This document shows, piece by piece, positions 33,225 to 43,587 of a stretch of 64,000 nucleotides of DNA (position 1 is its first letter; every line of letters begins with the position of its first letter). The notes below the pieces were generated by a model. The model saw only the letters and a list, made by a program, of their open reading frames with translations. It was not told the DNA's origin and did not search any database. Position numbers and translations under genes: made by a program. The DNA lies in the NCBI GenBank assembly GCA_030710605.1, contig CP092877.1:73593970-73657969 (forward strand), in the 5' to 3' direction. Origin of the DNA: Cordylochernes scorpioides. Lineage: Eukaryota; Arthropoda; Arachnida; Pseudoscorpiones; Chernetidae.

Positions 33225-33390
33225 TGTATATATATATTAAAAATAAAGAAGGCATATCCTGACCAGAAGCACATGTGCTTTTTAGATGGCAGAGCGCTAT
33301 CTAGTGGAACAGAAATCAACTAATCATTGATTTTACTTGTTCCCTGATATTTGGCCAACCCATATTTTTGATAAATCAACACCTGACCTT
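33225..33390 (-). repeat. Family A repeat, truncated before the hammerhead
   Basis: It matches the 3' part of family A (AGGCATATCCTGACCAGAAG, GGCAGAGCGCTATCTAGTGG, TATTTGGCCAACCCA), but the ribozyme end has been replaced by unrelated sequence. Confidence 0.7.
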
Positions 33391-33429
33391 TTTAATTTTT
33401 CTACTGTTTTTTTTTTCATATATGTATAT

Positions 33430-33900
33430 CTAAAGAGACAAGGGACGCCTCTCCCGTCAAAATAGACGTCAAAACTAGACGCCATCTATTGACCGTCGCC
33501 GCAAACTAGCGGCCTCGGATCGGTGACAAAGCCACAACACCAGCTTTGGCAAAATAAAAAGCGTCCACCTAGAGACCATGGTTTCGGGCTAATGGCCCTC
33601 GTAAGCCTAGGGCGGACTTTATTCGATGAGATCTACATGGGATCTAATGGAATCTTGACAATATACCAAAGAGGTGTTTAGCTGGCAAAGTGGCTGGGCC
33701 AAATCTATGGCTAAAATATAGATGGAAATTTTGCCGGGAGGATGTTGAACTAAAGAGACAAGGGTCGCCTCTCCCGTCTTTGTCATCGACCCAAGGCCGC
33801 TAGTTTGCGGCGACGGTCAATAGATGGCGTCTATTTTGACGGGAGAGGCGACCCTTGTCTCTTTAGATCAACATCCTCCCAGGCAAAATTTCCATCTATA
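33430..33900 (-). mobile_element. Family B repeat, inverted composite with hammerhead relic
   Basis: Ends are inverse copies (AAGAGACAAGGG.CGCCTCTCCC). The hammerhead on the minus strand (about 33573-33611) keeps stem II and GAAACCATGGTC, but its core reads CTTACGA instead of CTGACGA. That loses the essential G, so it should be inactive. The right half is a foldback without a ribozyme. Confidence 0.7.
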
Positions 33901-34084
33901 TATATGTATATATAATGCCGCATAGGAATTTAATTTTGAAAATTTGAGAGGTTTATTAGTTTAAGTTATTTTAATGAGAAAGCACACTTGTTTAATAGTA
34001 TTAAATTTGGAAAATAAGTTTCATAAAATTCTCTTATGTTTATTATATACTTGACAGGCCTTGTCTTTATTGTTTGTGGAAGAT

Positions 34085-34500
34085 CATTCTTCTTCTTTCT
34101 TATCTCCACTCAATCATATTAAGGTATCAAGCTTGTAAAGCTTTAGACTTTTGATGGTGTCTGCCGGGGATGAGTAGAGCTCATTAATGGATGAGTCAAT
34201 ACAACCAATAATGTGTTTTGGGGTTGCAGGTTGACACTTAGTACATAGTGGGAAAACCTTGCAACCATTATGGAAAGTTGTTCTCTTGGGAGGACAGAAC
34301 CGGTGCTTGTCCCTCCTGCTCTGTATCAGTCATGTGCAGCATTAGATTTCCATTCCTGCAGGCATTGGGTTTGATGGTACGGAGGAGGTCTCTTTCGTCT
34401 AGTTGGGTGGTAGATTCTCTGGCTTCAGGTAAGGCCAAGAGCTCCAGCCTTTGCCAGAGAGTCTGCCAGCTCATAATACTTTGCTTAAGTACCATAATTA
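34085..34500 (-). pseudogene. LINE ORF2 C-terminal end and 3' tail
   Basis: Minus-strand frames read LPEARESTTQLDERDLLRTI, NACRNGNLMLHM and then CTKCQPATPKHIIGCI, the 'C..C....TPxHI..C' zinc-like block near the end of ORF2 in many non-LTR elements. The 3' tail ends with TTGATACCTTAATATGATTG and an AAGAAG-rich run. It is 5' truncated. There is a break between the two frames near 34260. Confidence 0.6.
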
Positions 34501-34680
34501 AGATTCCACCCTTCAGTGTATCATATATAAGCAGAATCGTCTAATACAGTATTAGAACTCTAAAAGCGGTCTGGTGGATTAAATTTGTCGAAAGCGATGG
34601 AAGGGTTTCCCACTAATGAACCAAGCCCTTCCAATATTGTTCATGCATCAATAAAAAAGTAGAAGTTGGTTTCATTTGGA
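34501..34680. mobile_element. MITE family M, diverged right half
   Basis: 'attccacccttcagtg', 'gcggtctggtggattaaatttg' and 'ccactaatgaaccaagccc' match the M centre and right arm. Confidence 0.6.
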
Positions 34681-34713
34681 TTTAAGAGAGACACTTGTGC
34701 CTAATGGTTCTAT

Positions 34714-35094
34714 TCTATATACAGTTACGAGCGTCATGCGTTCTTAATCCTTCATCTCTGTCACCGTTTGCTTTTTTTTTTTGGAATGGCGCTCTCCTAT
34801 TGGTTGGCTACGATCACGCCACCTTTGCCCCCCCCCCCACTCGCTTTTTGGTTTTTGTAACTATTGTGTTGGAGCGGGTCGCTCCTTAAATAAATGCATA
34901 TATTAGTTAATAACTAAATGGAATCCTCTCTTTCTTTTTTCCCAGTAAGAGACGCCTACGGAAGCTAACAGTACATAGACAGATAAAGCACATAGGCTAT
35001 AGTTAAGGCGCCAATTTATAATTGTAACAAATAGTATTTGAATCAAAACATTCAATCGGGTAAAACACGGGCGTTGCCCGGGTCATTCGGCTAG
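34714..35094 (+). mobile_element. Non-autonomous Helitron H, subfamily 2, copy 1
   Basis: Starts TC|TATATACAGTTACGAG and ends with a hairpin around ACGGGCGTTGCCCGGGT followed by CTAG (35091-35094) and T. The interior 'ggaatggcgctctcctattggttggctacgatcacgcc' is shared with 50203-50616. Confidence 0.75.
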
Positions 35095-35599
35095 TTTATT
35101 ATAAATGAAAGAAGAACGTTTCTTCTTTCATTACAAAATGTACGTAAATGCACTTAATCATACATAAAAAAAGTAATATATATTTACTTTTTATTATAAA
35201 TAGACAGCTCCATTCAGCTTGAGGAACTACACTACTATGCGACTTGATTTACATCAATGTAAATAATTAATAAGTTACTTTAGAATATAACTCATTGTAA
35301 ATAGCTCAACTTTATCAACTTTCTCTCTCCACGATACTAATTATTACAGATAACTTCATCAACTTCCATCATTGCTTAACATATTGTAAATAACTACCTG
35401 GCGATTTCTTCTATCTACTTATGTTGTTGCTTATTTGTTTAATGTATATGTTTATTTAATGCTCTTTTCTTAATTGTTTATTTTCTTTTTGATAATTCTG
35501 TTACCTACTCTACTACAATATGAATTATTGTAAATAGTTTCACGCGCAATTATCCAGATCGGATATAGCGTGTCTTGTTTGCAACTGGTAAAATATAAA

Positions 35600-36190
35600 T
35601 AAAAAAATATATATATTATTAATACATTCATGAAATTTTCTTTAATATTTATATATTAGAAAATGTATGTGTGGAACAATACCTTTTAAGATAATTATTA
35701 AAAAAAAAGAAAATAAACGAAACAGAGCAATGTTAAAATTTCATCTTTTAAGACAAATATATATTCTTTCTTTTATATTTATCTAAGTAAACATATGACG
35801 AGCGGCAACAGCGCGAAACGCGTTCGTGGATGGCCTTTCTTGATTTATCAAGAAATTGGGTTGGCCAAATATCAGGGAGCAAGTTAAATAAAAGTTTAGT
35901 TTATATTTGCTCCACTAGATGGCGCTCTGCTATCTAAAAAGCACATGTGCTCGTGGGGTCAGGAGATGCCTTCTTTATTTTTAATATATATAAATATATT
36001 ATCAATAAATTCATTACTTTTTTCTTCAATATTTATATATTAGAAAATGTATTTGTGGAACAATACCTTTTAAGATAATTATTTAAAAAAAAAGAAGAAA
36101 AAATATCAAACAGAACAATGTTACAATTTCATCTTTTAATACAAATATATTTTCTTTCCATTATATTTATCTAAGAAGTATATGATATAT
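35600..36190. repeat. ~370-bp direct duplication split by a family A copy
   Basis: 35625-35795 and 35995-36180 are diverged direct copies ('aatatttatatattagaaaatgtat.tgtggaacaataccttttaagataatta'). Between them, 35797-35985 is a plus-strand family A repeat that begins inside its hammerhead core. The 3' half GAAACGCGTTCGTGGA (about 35815-35830) is intact, while the 5' strand of stem I and the first core base are missing. Confidence 0.65.
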
Positions 36191-36979
36191 GATAATTATA
36201 ACTAGGAATATAATTCTATGTAAAAATATTAATAAAATTTCATTAATTTGTATTCAAACTAAAAGAACAAGAGAGAGAAAGATTAAATAGAAATGCAATC
36301 AATCAAATATTTAGGTTTTTAAAACAAAAGCTTTATTAAAAAAAAAAGTGAAAATGTATTTTTCCATTTTCCATAAAATGAGATTTTTTTTCTCTCTTTA
36401 GTTAAATATAAAAACACTTTAATTCAATACATCCATCAAAATTTCTAATTATTTTTATTATGGGGAAAAAAAGAACATATCTAAAATTCTATCGCGAGAT
36501 ATAATAATAAAAAAATGCAGACGATAAGAATTAGAAACGGAAAAAAAAAAGGCGGGGAAAAAAAAGGGCGGGAAAAAAAAGATATTTCGATTTTTTTTTC
36601 TTTTGGCCGATTTATGATCAGATTGATCGGCTGTAAATATTGACGGTCTTAATTTAGGGTTAGCTCTCTAAAGATAATGGGGAGATCAGGGAAGATATTG
36701 CTCAGCCGTTTCTTTCCCTAATATTTTCTCTGAAGTCAATTATTAATTATTTTCTTTTAAAAAATATATATTCTCTTTCTATATATAATTTTATAAGTAT
36801 TAAAAGCTTCTCAGAATAATATTCTTTTTTATAAATTGTTTAAAAATATATATATTTTTAGTAAAAATTGTATATAATAAAAAAATATGTATTAAACTCT
36901 TTTATACTGAAAATATATAGATTAATCAATGCAAAATTTTATATACATACATAATATTTATATTACAATATAATACACT
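36191..36979. other. AT-rich intergenic DNA
   Basis: 36540-36590 has alternating A-runs and GGCGGG words. No gene seen. Confidence 0.5.
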
Positions 36980-37390
36980 GCGGCCTGTGATTGTAAAACG
37001 ACACTTGAAGCTACACCGCATGAGTTTCTTTTCAATGAAAAATCAAAATTTTTATTTCAAGGTGAAATATCGACTATTTCTAACCTTTTTGGATGAGGTA
37101 TGAAAAGATGATATGTTACTTTATGTATCATTTACGAATGAAAAAAAAAAAAAAAAACGTCCAGGGTAGCCTAGTGGACATGGCATCTGCCCGGTAAGCG
37201 GAACATTGTGGGTTCGATTCCCATCCCTGGACACTTTTATTTTTCCGTTCGCCATTACTCTTCATAATTCATCTTTTCATACCTCATCCAAAAAGGTTAG
37301 AAATAGTCGATATTTCACCTTGAAATAAAATTTTGATTTTTCGTTAAAAAGAAACTCATGCGGTGTAACTTCAAGTGTCGTTTTATAATA
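36980..37390. mobile_element. Foldback element R, copy 4, with complete tRNA-like core
   Basis: Arms at about 36990-37115 and 37262-37386 are inverse copies. The centre contains an A-run and a complete tRNA-like sequence (37160-37232). Other copies keep only the last 10-12 bases of that core, so this is the most complete member seen. Confidence 0.8.
37160..37232 (+). tRNA. tRNA-like sequence, anticodon position GGT (probable SINE-type pseudogene)
   Basis: The cloverleaf can be drawn by hand. Acceptor TCCAGGG/CCCTGGA (7 bp), T8 A9, D stem GCC/GGC, anticodon stem TCTGC/GCGGA with loop CCGGTAA, 5-base variable loop, T arm GTGGG-TTCGATT-CCCAT. A box TAGCCTAGTGG and B box GGTTCGATTCC are perfect. 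Against a working tRNA: position 33 is C not T, the anticodon GGT is unusual in animals, and it sits in the loop of a foldback repeat whose other copies have lost most of it. Likely a Pol III-competent tRNA-derived core. Confidence 0.55.
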
Positions 37391-37409
37391 TTTATATATA
37401 CACAAACAA

Positions 37410-37625
37410 AAAGGCATATCCTGACCGTTCATATGCGAATTTTTTAGATGGCAGAGCGCGCCATCTAGTAGAATAAAAATCAATTAAACGTTGATTTAAC
37501 TTGTTTCATGATATTTGGCCAACCAATATTCTTGATAAATCAAGAAAAGCCAACCAGGAACGCGCTTCGGGTTGTTGGCCCTCGTCAGCGTGGTGCAAGC
37601 TGTACCTCAACGACCAATATTTTGA
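37410..37625 (-). repeat. Family A repeat with near-intact hammerhead
   Basis: Minus-strand unit. The ribozyme end is at the right (37553-37594) and the tail toward 37415 (AGGCATATCCTGACC on the plus strand). Body landmarks are GAGCGCGCCATCTAGTAG and GATATTTGGCCAACCA. Confidence 0.75.
37553..37594 (-). ncRNA. Hammerhead ribozyme motif, family A (one stem mismatch)
   Basis: Minus strand: stem I ACCACG with CCTGGT (one C.C mismatch), core CTGACGA (37582-37588), stem II GGG/CCC around CCAACAA, GAA (37566-37568), then GCGCGT and T. The first pair of stem III is G.U instead of A-U. Core otherwise canonical; activity probably reduced. Confidence 0.65.
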
Positions 37626-37689
37626 TCCTAGAGGCTTCCTGAGAAATCAAGAAATGGGTATTTAAGGCCAAATTGTGTGTATATTATAT

Positions 37690-38050
37690 GAATAAAAAGA
37701 ATGAAATTTCTGTTGATTATGAGATTAATTACTTGTAGAGGAATTATTGGTCATTTGCTTGCTTTTGGTATGCAGTCGTGGAAGAGATTATAATCAAATT
37801 AGTTATCAAAAATAGCTTTAATTGCGCTAAAGGAATATATAAAAAAACAATTTGATAAAAGTACTGCCTGGCTTAAGGCGAGTAGAACAAAGGAAAAACA
37901 AAAGATTATTTACATAATGTACAAAAGTTTTGAGCCGGCCATTGGGGAAGCATGACCTCTGGCGGTCGATTTAACAGAGTATTTGGATCTATGAAATATA
38001 ATTTTTAAATAGAATAATATTTTAATATAACATATATATACGCTGAATAT
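37690..38050. repeat. Dispersed repeat N, copy 1
   Basis: Shares GTACTGCCTGGCTTAAGGCG, 'ttatttacataatgtacaaaagttttgagccggcca' and 'acctctggcggtcgattta' with 60750-61150, and part with 59620-59735. No coding frame. The layout could be a solo LTR but no partner is visible. Confidence 0.6.
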
Positions 38051-38196
38051 GTGAAAAAAATAGTGAAAATATCCTGACATGAGCATTTTTAGATGACAGA
38101 GCGCCATCTAGTGGAACAAAAAGTTATTTAGACCTGTTCTATAATATACATGAGTATATATATTGAATTTTTAAACTTATTTCATAATATTATTGT

Positions 38197-39950
38197 GATA
38201 TATTTATCATTTTATGTACAGATTATCAATTTTGTAATTTTTATTTGCTATTCTGTAAACTTGCCTAATTGCTCCTCTCTGTTATTATATAAATTTAAAT
38301 TTGTTTTTTTTTGCTTATCCCTAGTACACGTGGTACAAGCCATGATAATCATGGTGGGTAGTTAGCGACTGCTTTTACTGTAAGCGCACCACATGTCTAC
38401 ACATGTGAAAAGCAGTTCGACTTTGCACTTACAAATGTGCCAGAGCCCCGTTTGATTGCTTGCACTCGCTGGAGGGGTTGGACTTTTGCAAGAATCGGGG
38501 GCCATTGGAGCATTTCTTTTTTTTTTTTAACAGAAAAAAAGTGTCCAATGCGGGAATCGAACCCGGGTCGTAGTGGTCGAAAACCAAACGGTTTAACCAG
38601 CCTTCCACCGACCCCCATTTAAATTTGTTCTTGCCTTAAAATAAATTGCTGTGTCATCCTGGAGTTTGTCTTTCCTAATTTTCTACAAGACATTTTGGTG
38701 GAGATGCTGGGTAGTTTAGGGAAGACAAACTGAAGATCGCCAAAAAGACCTAGAGGCCATGGAAGCTGTGATCTGCATTTTCAGAGACTGGCTCAACCGC
38801 CGTGCCAAAGCCAAGACTCCCTTTCAAGATGACGATGTCCCTATAGACGATACAACGACAAAGCCGCTCTTCACGTCGAAAGAAATAATACGTTAAAGTA
38901 CTAGGGACAAAGTTCCAAGACTCTGAGATAATCCTTGGCAGAAGCATGTTAAATCCATGTCAGTAGAGACAAGATTTGCAAGCTGTGAATCACATCTCCC
39001 ATAGGGAAGGATCTTTGGTATTTATTATTTCATTAACAGATTATCAATTTTGATTTTTTTATTTTGCTACTTTATAAACTTGCCTCATTGTTTTATCTAT
39101 TATAATTTATTCTTGCCTTAAATAAAAGTTAGCGAGTCATCCTGAAGTTTGTCTTTCCTAATTTTCTATGTTACATTTTGGTGGAGATGCTGGGTAAATT
39201 AGGGAAGACAAACAGAAGATCGCCGAGAAAACCTTAAGACCATGGGTGCTGTGATCTACATTTTCGGAGACTGGCTCCAGGATTCCACCGACGTGTCAAA
39301 GCCAAGACTTCCTTACAAGATAACGATGTCCCTATAGACGATACGACGACAAAGCCGCTCTTCACGCCGCAAGAAAAAGGATGTAAAGTTACTGTATGAA
39401 AAAAGTGAAAGTTGTATAAGCTTATGATTTTGCTTTGTTTTAAAAATGAATCGATGTTGGTTCCATATGTCTGAATTGAATATTACACCTTAGTTCTATA
39501 TATTTTATTGCTTAAAAAGGCACACAACAAAGCAAAAAAAAAAAACTACAATTACAAAATGATTTGATAACTAAGATAAAAAAAAAACAATATTAAAAAT
39601 GATGATGATAAAAATTGAATATGTCTGCCAGAAAAATGCTTCTATGAATTAAAAAATAAGAATAATTACAAAATTAACAGGTACTAAGGACAAAGTTTTA
39701 AGACTAAGGGAATCCTTGGCAGAAGCATGTCAGATCCATGTCAGTAGTAACAAGATCACAGCTCCCATAGGAAAGGATCTATATAGAAAGGTATTTATAA
39801 TTTAATTAACAGATTATCAATTTTAATATTTTATTTTACTACTCTGTAAACTTGTATAATTGTTTCTCTTGTATTTTATCATTCATAGTTTGTTCTTGTC
39901 TTAAATAAATTGCTGTGTCATCCTGAAGTTTGTCTTTCCTAATTTTCCAC
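38197..39950 (+). mobile_element. Miniature LTR element (TRIM), LTR-internal-LTR-internal-LTR
   Basis: Three LTR copies of about 160 bp lie at 38197-38690 (split by a SINE), 39017-39174 and 39790-39950. They share AACAGATTATCAATTTT, AAACTTGCCTCATTG and GAAGTTTGTCTTTCCTAATT. After the first two, TGGTGGAGATGCTGGGTA (38696-38713 and 39179-39196) sits where a tRNA primer-binding site should be. The internal regions share CCCTATAGACGATAC.ACGAC and a small frame starting MEAVICIFRDWL (38758, 45 codons), with no pol genes. The second internal region is interrupted at about 39390-39685. Confidence 0.75.
38304..38618 (-). mobile_element. tRNA-derived SINE S, copy 4, within a TRIM LTR
   Basis: Near full length (tail at 38310-38325, B box near 38557-38568, head to 38618). 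It is flanked by ATTTAAATTTGTT on both sides, a target duplication of about 13 bp. Confidence 0.9.
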
Positions 39951-40435
39951 GTGGCAATATTGTTGCACCAAGTTGCAGCTTTGCAGGTTCGTCGACCTTG
40001 GTTTCTTCCTTCTTGGTGTTATACACGTTTCCCGAGCGGGTTTCCATAGTCAAAGCAAATAAATAAAAGTAAATAAAAATAAATCACCTTTCAAAGTTAT
40101 TGTGTTTATTTATTCGTGGTCTTCCTCGTAGGTCGTGATCCGCAGTCTCCGTCTAGGTCCTCTCTCGCTCCAATAACCAATCAAGATATATGTACAATAA
40201 CAATATTACAAAAGGAATGAAACTATAAAAAGGAATGATGATAATCTAAATAAGCTGTTTTAAATAAATATTAAATATCATAGAATATTTTGAATAAATG
40301 TAGGGCGGATTGATGTAACAATATATATATAATATTTACGTAGGGTTATAAGTATAATACTATTAAAACCAGTAAAAACGTGATTTTTATTAACCGTTTA
40401 ATTTAATTATTGCCAAAGACATCACGATAAATATC
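39951..40435. other. unassigned stretch
   Basis: 39960-40180 has more GC and ends of unknown repeats ('ggtttcttccttcttggtgtta', 'cgtggtcttcctcgtaggtcg'). No gene call. Confidence 0.45.
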
Positions 40436-40950
40436 TCTATATATATAAAAATGAATGTTTGTATGTTTGTTTGTCTGTCTGTATGTCCGGTATACAAATT
40501 CGCAGTAGTTCACTAATTCAAACCAAAATTTCCATACATAGGTAAAAAAATACGGGGAAGACGATAGGCTATTTAAAAATATATATAAATCAATTATTAA
40601 AACTATATATTTTTAGTCAGAAAATGATGATGACGATATTGCTGTATCATGTTTGATTATCAGATACAAAATTTAATCGGGAAAAATTCCAAAAAGCAGA
40701 GACCACGGGTGAAACCAGTTCATTATTTTGTACGCAGGAACAAAATTCTAACAGAAAAACATTCATTCGAGCATAAAACAAAAGCCAGGTCATCTTTCTA
40801 TAAAAATATCGCTTCTCAGACACAAAGTTTGGAGCGGGACGTTTCACAAGATTGACATCCACGACGCCAATTTATAATTGTAACGAATAGTATTTGAAAA
40901 AAAACATTTAATCGGGTAAAACCCGGGCGTTGCCCGGGTCATTCGGCTAG
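40436..40950 (+). mobile_element. Non-autonomous Helitron H, copy 2
   Basis: Starts TC|TATATATATAAAAATG. The 3' hairpin ACCCGGGCGTTGCCCGGGT (40921-40939, 8-bp stem) is 7 bp before CTAG (40947-40950), followed by T. No Rep/helicase. Confidence 0.85.
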
Positions 40951-41299
40951 TAATAAATAAATTAAACCAGATTCAAAATTTAATTTATTGGTGAAAATCT
41001 AATGATGAATAGAAATACACCAAACGTGTATTGTGGAATTTTAATTAGCAAAATTTACTGATGGAGTCATCTTTAATTATCTTAATTTATTCATCAAGTT
41101 TAATTATTTTTATGGATGAGAGAGACTGGGGGTGTGTGAAAAATATTAATTATTAAAAAATCAGAATAGAAAATATTTGCAAATATTGCAGATAGATGGC
41201 GCTGAGAAATACATATAAAGAAATCTTCACATTTTGATGGAATATATATGATTAAAGAATGCGGGTAAAAAGATGGTACCTATGTAAACACAGGTCAAA
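40951..41299. other. AT-rich intergenic DNA
   Basis: No gene. An AGATGGCGC word lies at about 41196, in unassigned sequence. Confidence 0.5.
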
Positions 41300-42240
41300 T
41301 CTTATTGTGAGGGCTTTGCTCATCAGTAGTGAACCCTCTCAGCGGTTTCATCAATTTAATCTACCAGGCCGCTTCTTAGAGCTCTAATACTGTATTGGAC
41401 CGGTTCCAAAATCACTTTATTAGGTACCGCTCAACAAGAGAATTTTGATACAATAGGTTATACAACAACTTTTCTTTCTTTGTTTATAATAGAATCTTCT
41501 ATTATCTTCATGTCAATATGCAAATATAATAAATTTCTCTTACTCACATCCATACTCTTCCGGTAAGCAAATTTCAGATGAAGAGCCTGAATTCGAAAGC
41601 TCGCCTTTTTAAAATGCATAAAAAAGATTCTTATAGCATCATTAAATTGGTGACATATATCCATGAAAATCATAAACATATATGTGTTTAGGAATTCTAT
41701 GTATGTAACCTCTACAGACCTATAAACCTATGTCCATAGATTCCATAAATACCACTAAGCTACCTTCCATAGAAAATACAGGATATATAACAAAACCAAT
41801 CCCAATACAATAGTAGAGCGGTCTTGAGATTGATTTGGTGATACTGCTGAGAGGGTTCACTACTGATGAACGTAACCTCTACATACCTACAAGCTTATGC
41901 CCATAGATTCCCTAAAAAACCCTAAGCTGCCTTCCATAGTAAATACACATTCCAAACCAATCCCAATACAATAGTAGAGCGGTCTAGAGATTAATTTGGT
42001 GAAGCCGCTGAGAGGGTTCACTACTGATGAAAGTAACCTCTACAGACCTACAAGCTTATGTACATAGGTTCCCTAAACACCATTAAACTACCTTCCATAG
42101 AAAATACAGGATATATAAGAAAACCAATCCAATACAATACTAGAGCGGTCTAGAGATTAATTTGGCGAAACCGCTAAGAGGGTTTACTACTGATGAACCA
42201 AGCCCTTTCATTCAATAACTTTTATCATTGCAGTATGGTC
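41300..42240. repeat. MITE family M composite with three ~163-bp tandem units
   Basis: The left M half (41305-41400) is followed by unassigned sequence. Then three tandem units follow, marked by GAGAGGGTTCACTACTGATG at 41849, 42012 and 42178 (spacings about 161-166 bp). Each contains 'ccaatcccaatacaatagtagagcggtct'. The last ends in the M right arm near 42235. Confidence 0.7.
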
Positions 42241-42342
42241 TGTAGAGATAAAAAGAAACAAATTAAAATAAAAACATAAATCCTCCAGGGAAAAGAAACA
42301 AATTGCCGAAAATAATTGTTGTAGATGATTAGTATATTTTGA

Positions 42343-42708
42343 AACTCCGCCTTTGCCGATCCCAAGCCCGGATGAAAAGGGAGGAGGGGGAGCAGTAACA
42401 AGCTCACTAAAAAACCTGAGTTCAGCTGGCCCGGCTGATAGTACCCTGTAAGGGCTCCTAATCCAGGGATACAGGATGAGCAGCGTTTGTACTCCATGTT
42501 AGGAGCAGCTGCACATGGTGTCTGTTCCTCATGTCAGAGGCGGCCATTTCTTTTGGAGCTAAGTCGGCCTGCCACTGAGTAGTGCTCCCAGTCTTAATGA
42601 CAAAGGAAGACGAATTCTATTTCACCCAGTCATGATGGTTATCAAACAGACACCATCAAGGGTCACAACTTGATACCTTAATGTGATTGAGTGGAGATAA
42701 GAAGTATA
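42343..42708 (+). repeat. Dispersed repeat K, copy 2
   Basis: Full match to 32760-33118. The tail CAGACACCATCAAGGGTC...TTGATACCTTAATGTGATTG is even closer to the LINE 3' end at 34085-34180. Confidence 0.8.
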
Positions 42709-42959
42709 GTTTGACCAGTGACTTGTTACTCTGTATATAAATAGTGGTCGTTAGTTATAGTTAGTTCGTTCTCTTCCCTTTCAGTGTGAGGCTGGTGACT
42801 TTGAGTGTAAAGCCCTTGTTGAATAAAATCCTTCAAAATTCAACTCCTTCTCCCGTCTTCTTCTTTTTTTTTTCAACATAAGCTTCACTCAAATGACATT
42901 ATATTAACACACATTTTGACATCTTCAATCCAGAAAAAAATCTTCAATTCATCATTTTT
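42709..42959. other. unassigned stretch
   Basis: Contains a GTATATAAATAG TATA-like word (about 42736) and an AATAAA (about 42823) about 90 bp apart, possibly a solo LTR. Not supported further. Confidence 0.3.
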
Positions 42960-43200
42960 CAGGATGCCTTGAATGATAATTTTTTTGGTGTCGTTGAGGT
43001 ACAGCTTGCACCACGCTGATGAGGGCCAATAGCTCGAAAGGTGTCCGTGGTTAACTTTTCTTGATTAATCAAGAATGGGTATTTGGCCAATTCTGGAATA
43101 ATTAAAAAATCAACGAGAATAGTTGATATTTATTCCGATAGATGGCGTAAGCCATCAGAAACTTTCAGTTGCACGATAAGGAGATGCCTTTTTTTTCATA
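42960..43200 (+). repeat. Family A-like repeat with hammerhead
   Basis: Ribozyme end at 43010-43051, followed by the family words CTTTTCTTGATTAATCAAG and 'tatttggccaattctgg'. The 3' part differs from other A copies ('gatagatggcgtaagccatcagaaactttcagttgcacgataaggagatgcc') and is shared with about 12300-12430 and 43745-43805. Confidence 0.65.
43010..43051 (+). ncRNA. Hammerhead ribozyme motif, family A, GUC variant
   Basis: Stem I ACCACG (43010-43015) pairs fully with CGTGGT (43046-43051). Core CTGATGA (43016-43022); stem II GGGC/GCTC with one G.U; GAA (43036-43038); AGGTGT then C (43045) giving a GUC site. The stem III word is no longer a palindrome (only A-U pairs cleanly), unlike other family A copies. 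Confidence 0.7.
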
Positions 43201-43478
43201 ATTCTATTTATAGTTTAGTGAAATAACTCATAGTAAGAAAGTGTTCTGTAATAAAGTAAGTAACGAAATAGCTGAAGGCTATACATTATTAGGGTTACGC
43301 TTTCTATTGATAATCCTTTTAAATTAATGGACACACACATTTACCATCCCTCTTTGTAACCATTTACAGCCAATTTTACATATAGTCACATATTCAATTC
43401 AATAATCAATCAATGATAAAGCACAATTTGGATTATAGATTATAATAAAATAAGACCTAATCCAAATAATTTATTAGT

Positions 43479-43520
43479 GTGTGATGTTTCGGCAACAACA
43501 TTGTCACCATCATCAGACAA
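43479..43520 (-). ncRNA. Hammerhead ribozyme motif, family C, minus strand
   Basis: Core CTGATGA (43510-43516), an extra base, 8-bp stem II (GGTGACAA with TTGTTGCC, two wobbles), GAA (43488-43490), then ACATC; stem III is A-U with a C.A mismatch. Stem I TGT/ACA. Confidence 0.6.
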
Positions 43521-43540
43521 AAGAATAATAATGTGTGAAT

Positions 43541-43587
43541 GTGTTGTCTGATGATGGTGACAATGTTGTTGCCGAAATGTCACACAC
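43541..43587 (+). ncRNA. Hammerhead ribozyme motif, family C, plus strand
   Basis: Core CTGATGA (43548-43554), an extra T, 8-bp stem II (43556-43563 with 43566-43573), GAA (43574-43576), ATGT and cleavage base C at 43581. Stem I is TGT/ACA and extends by GTG/CAC if one T is bulged. Confidence 0.65.

Noticed and set aside
37160..37232. Functional tRNA-Thr(GGU)
   Set aside because: Cloverleaf and boxes are good, but C at position 33, an anticodon rarely used in animals, and its place in the loop of a repeat make a SINE-type tRNA pseudogene more likely. It is annotated as tRNA-like with moderate confidence.
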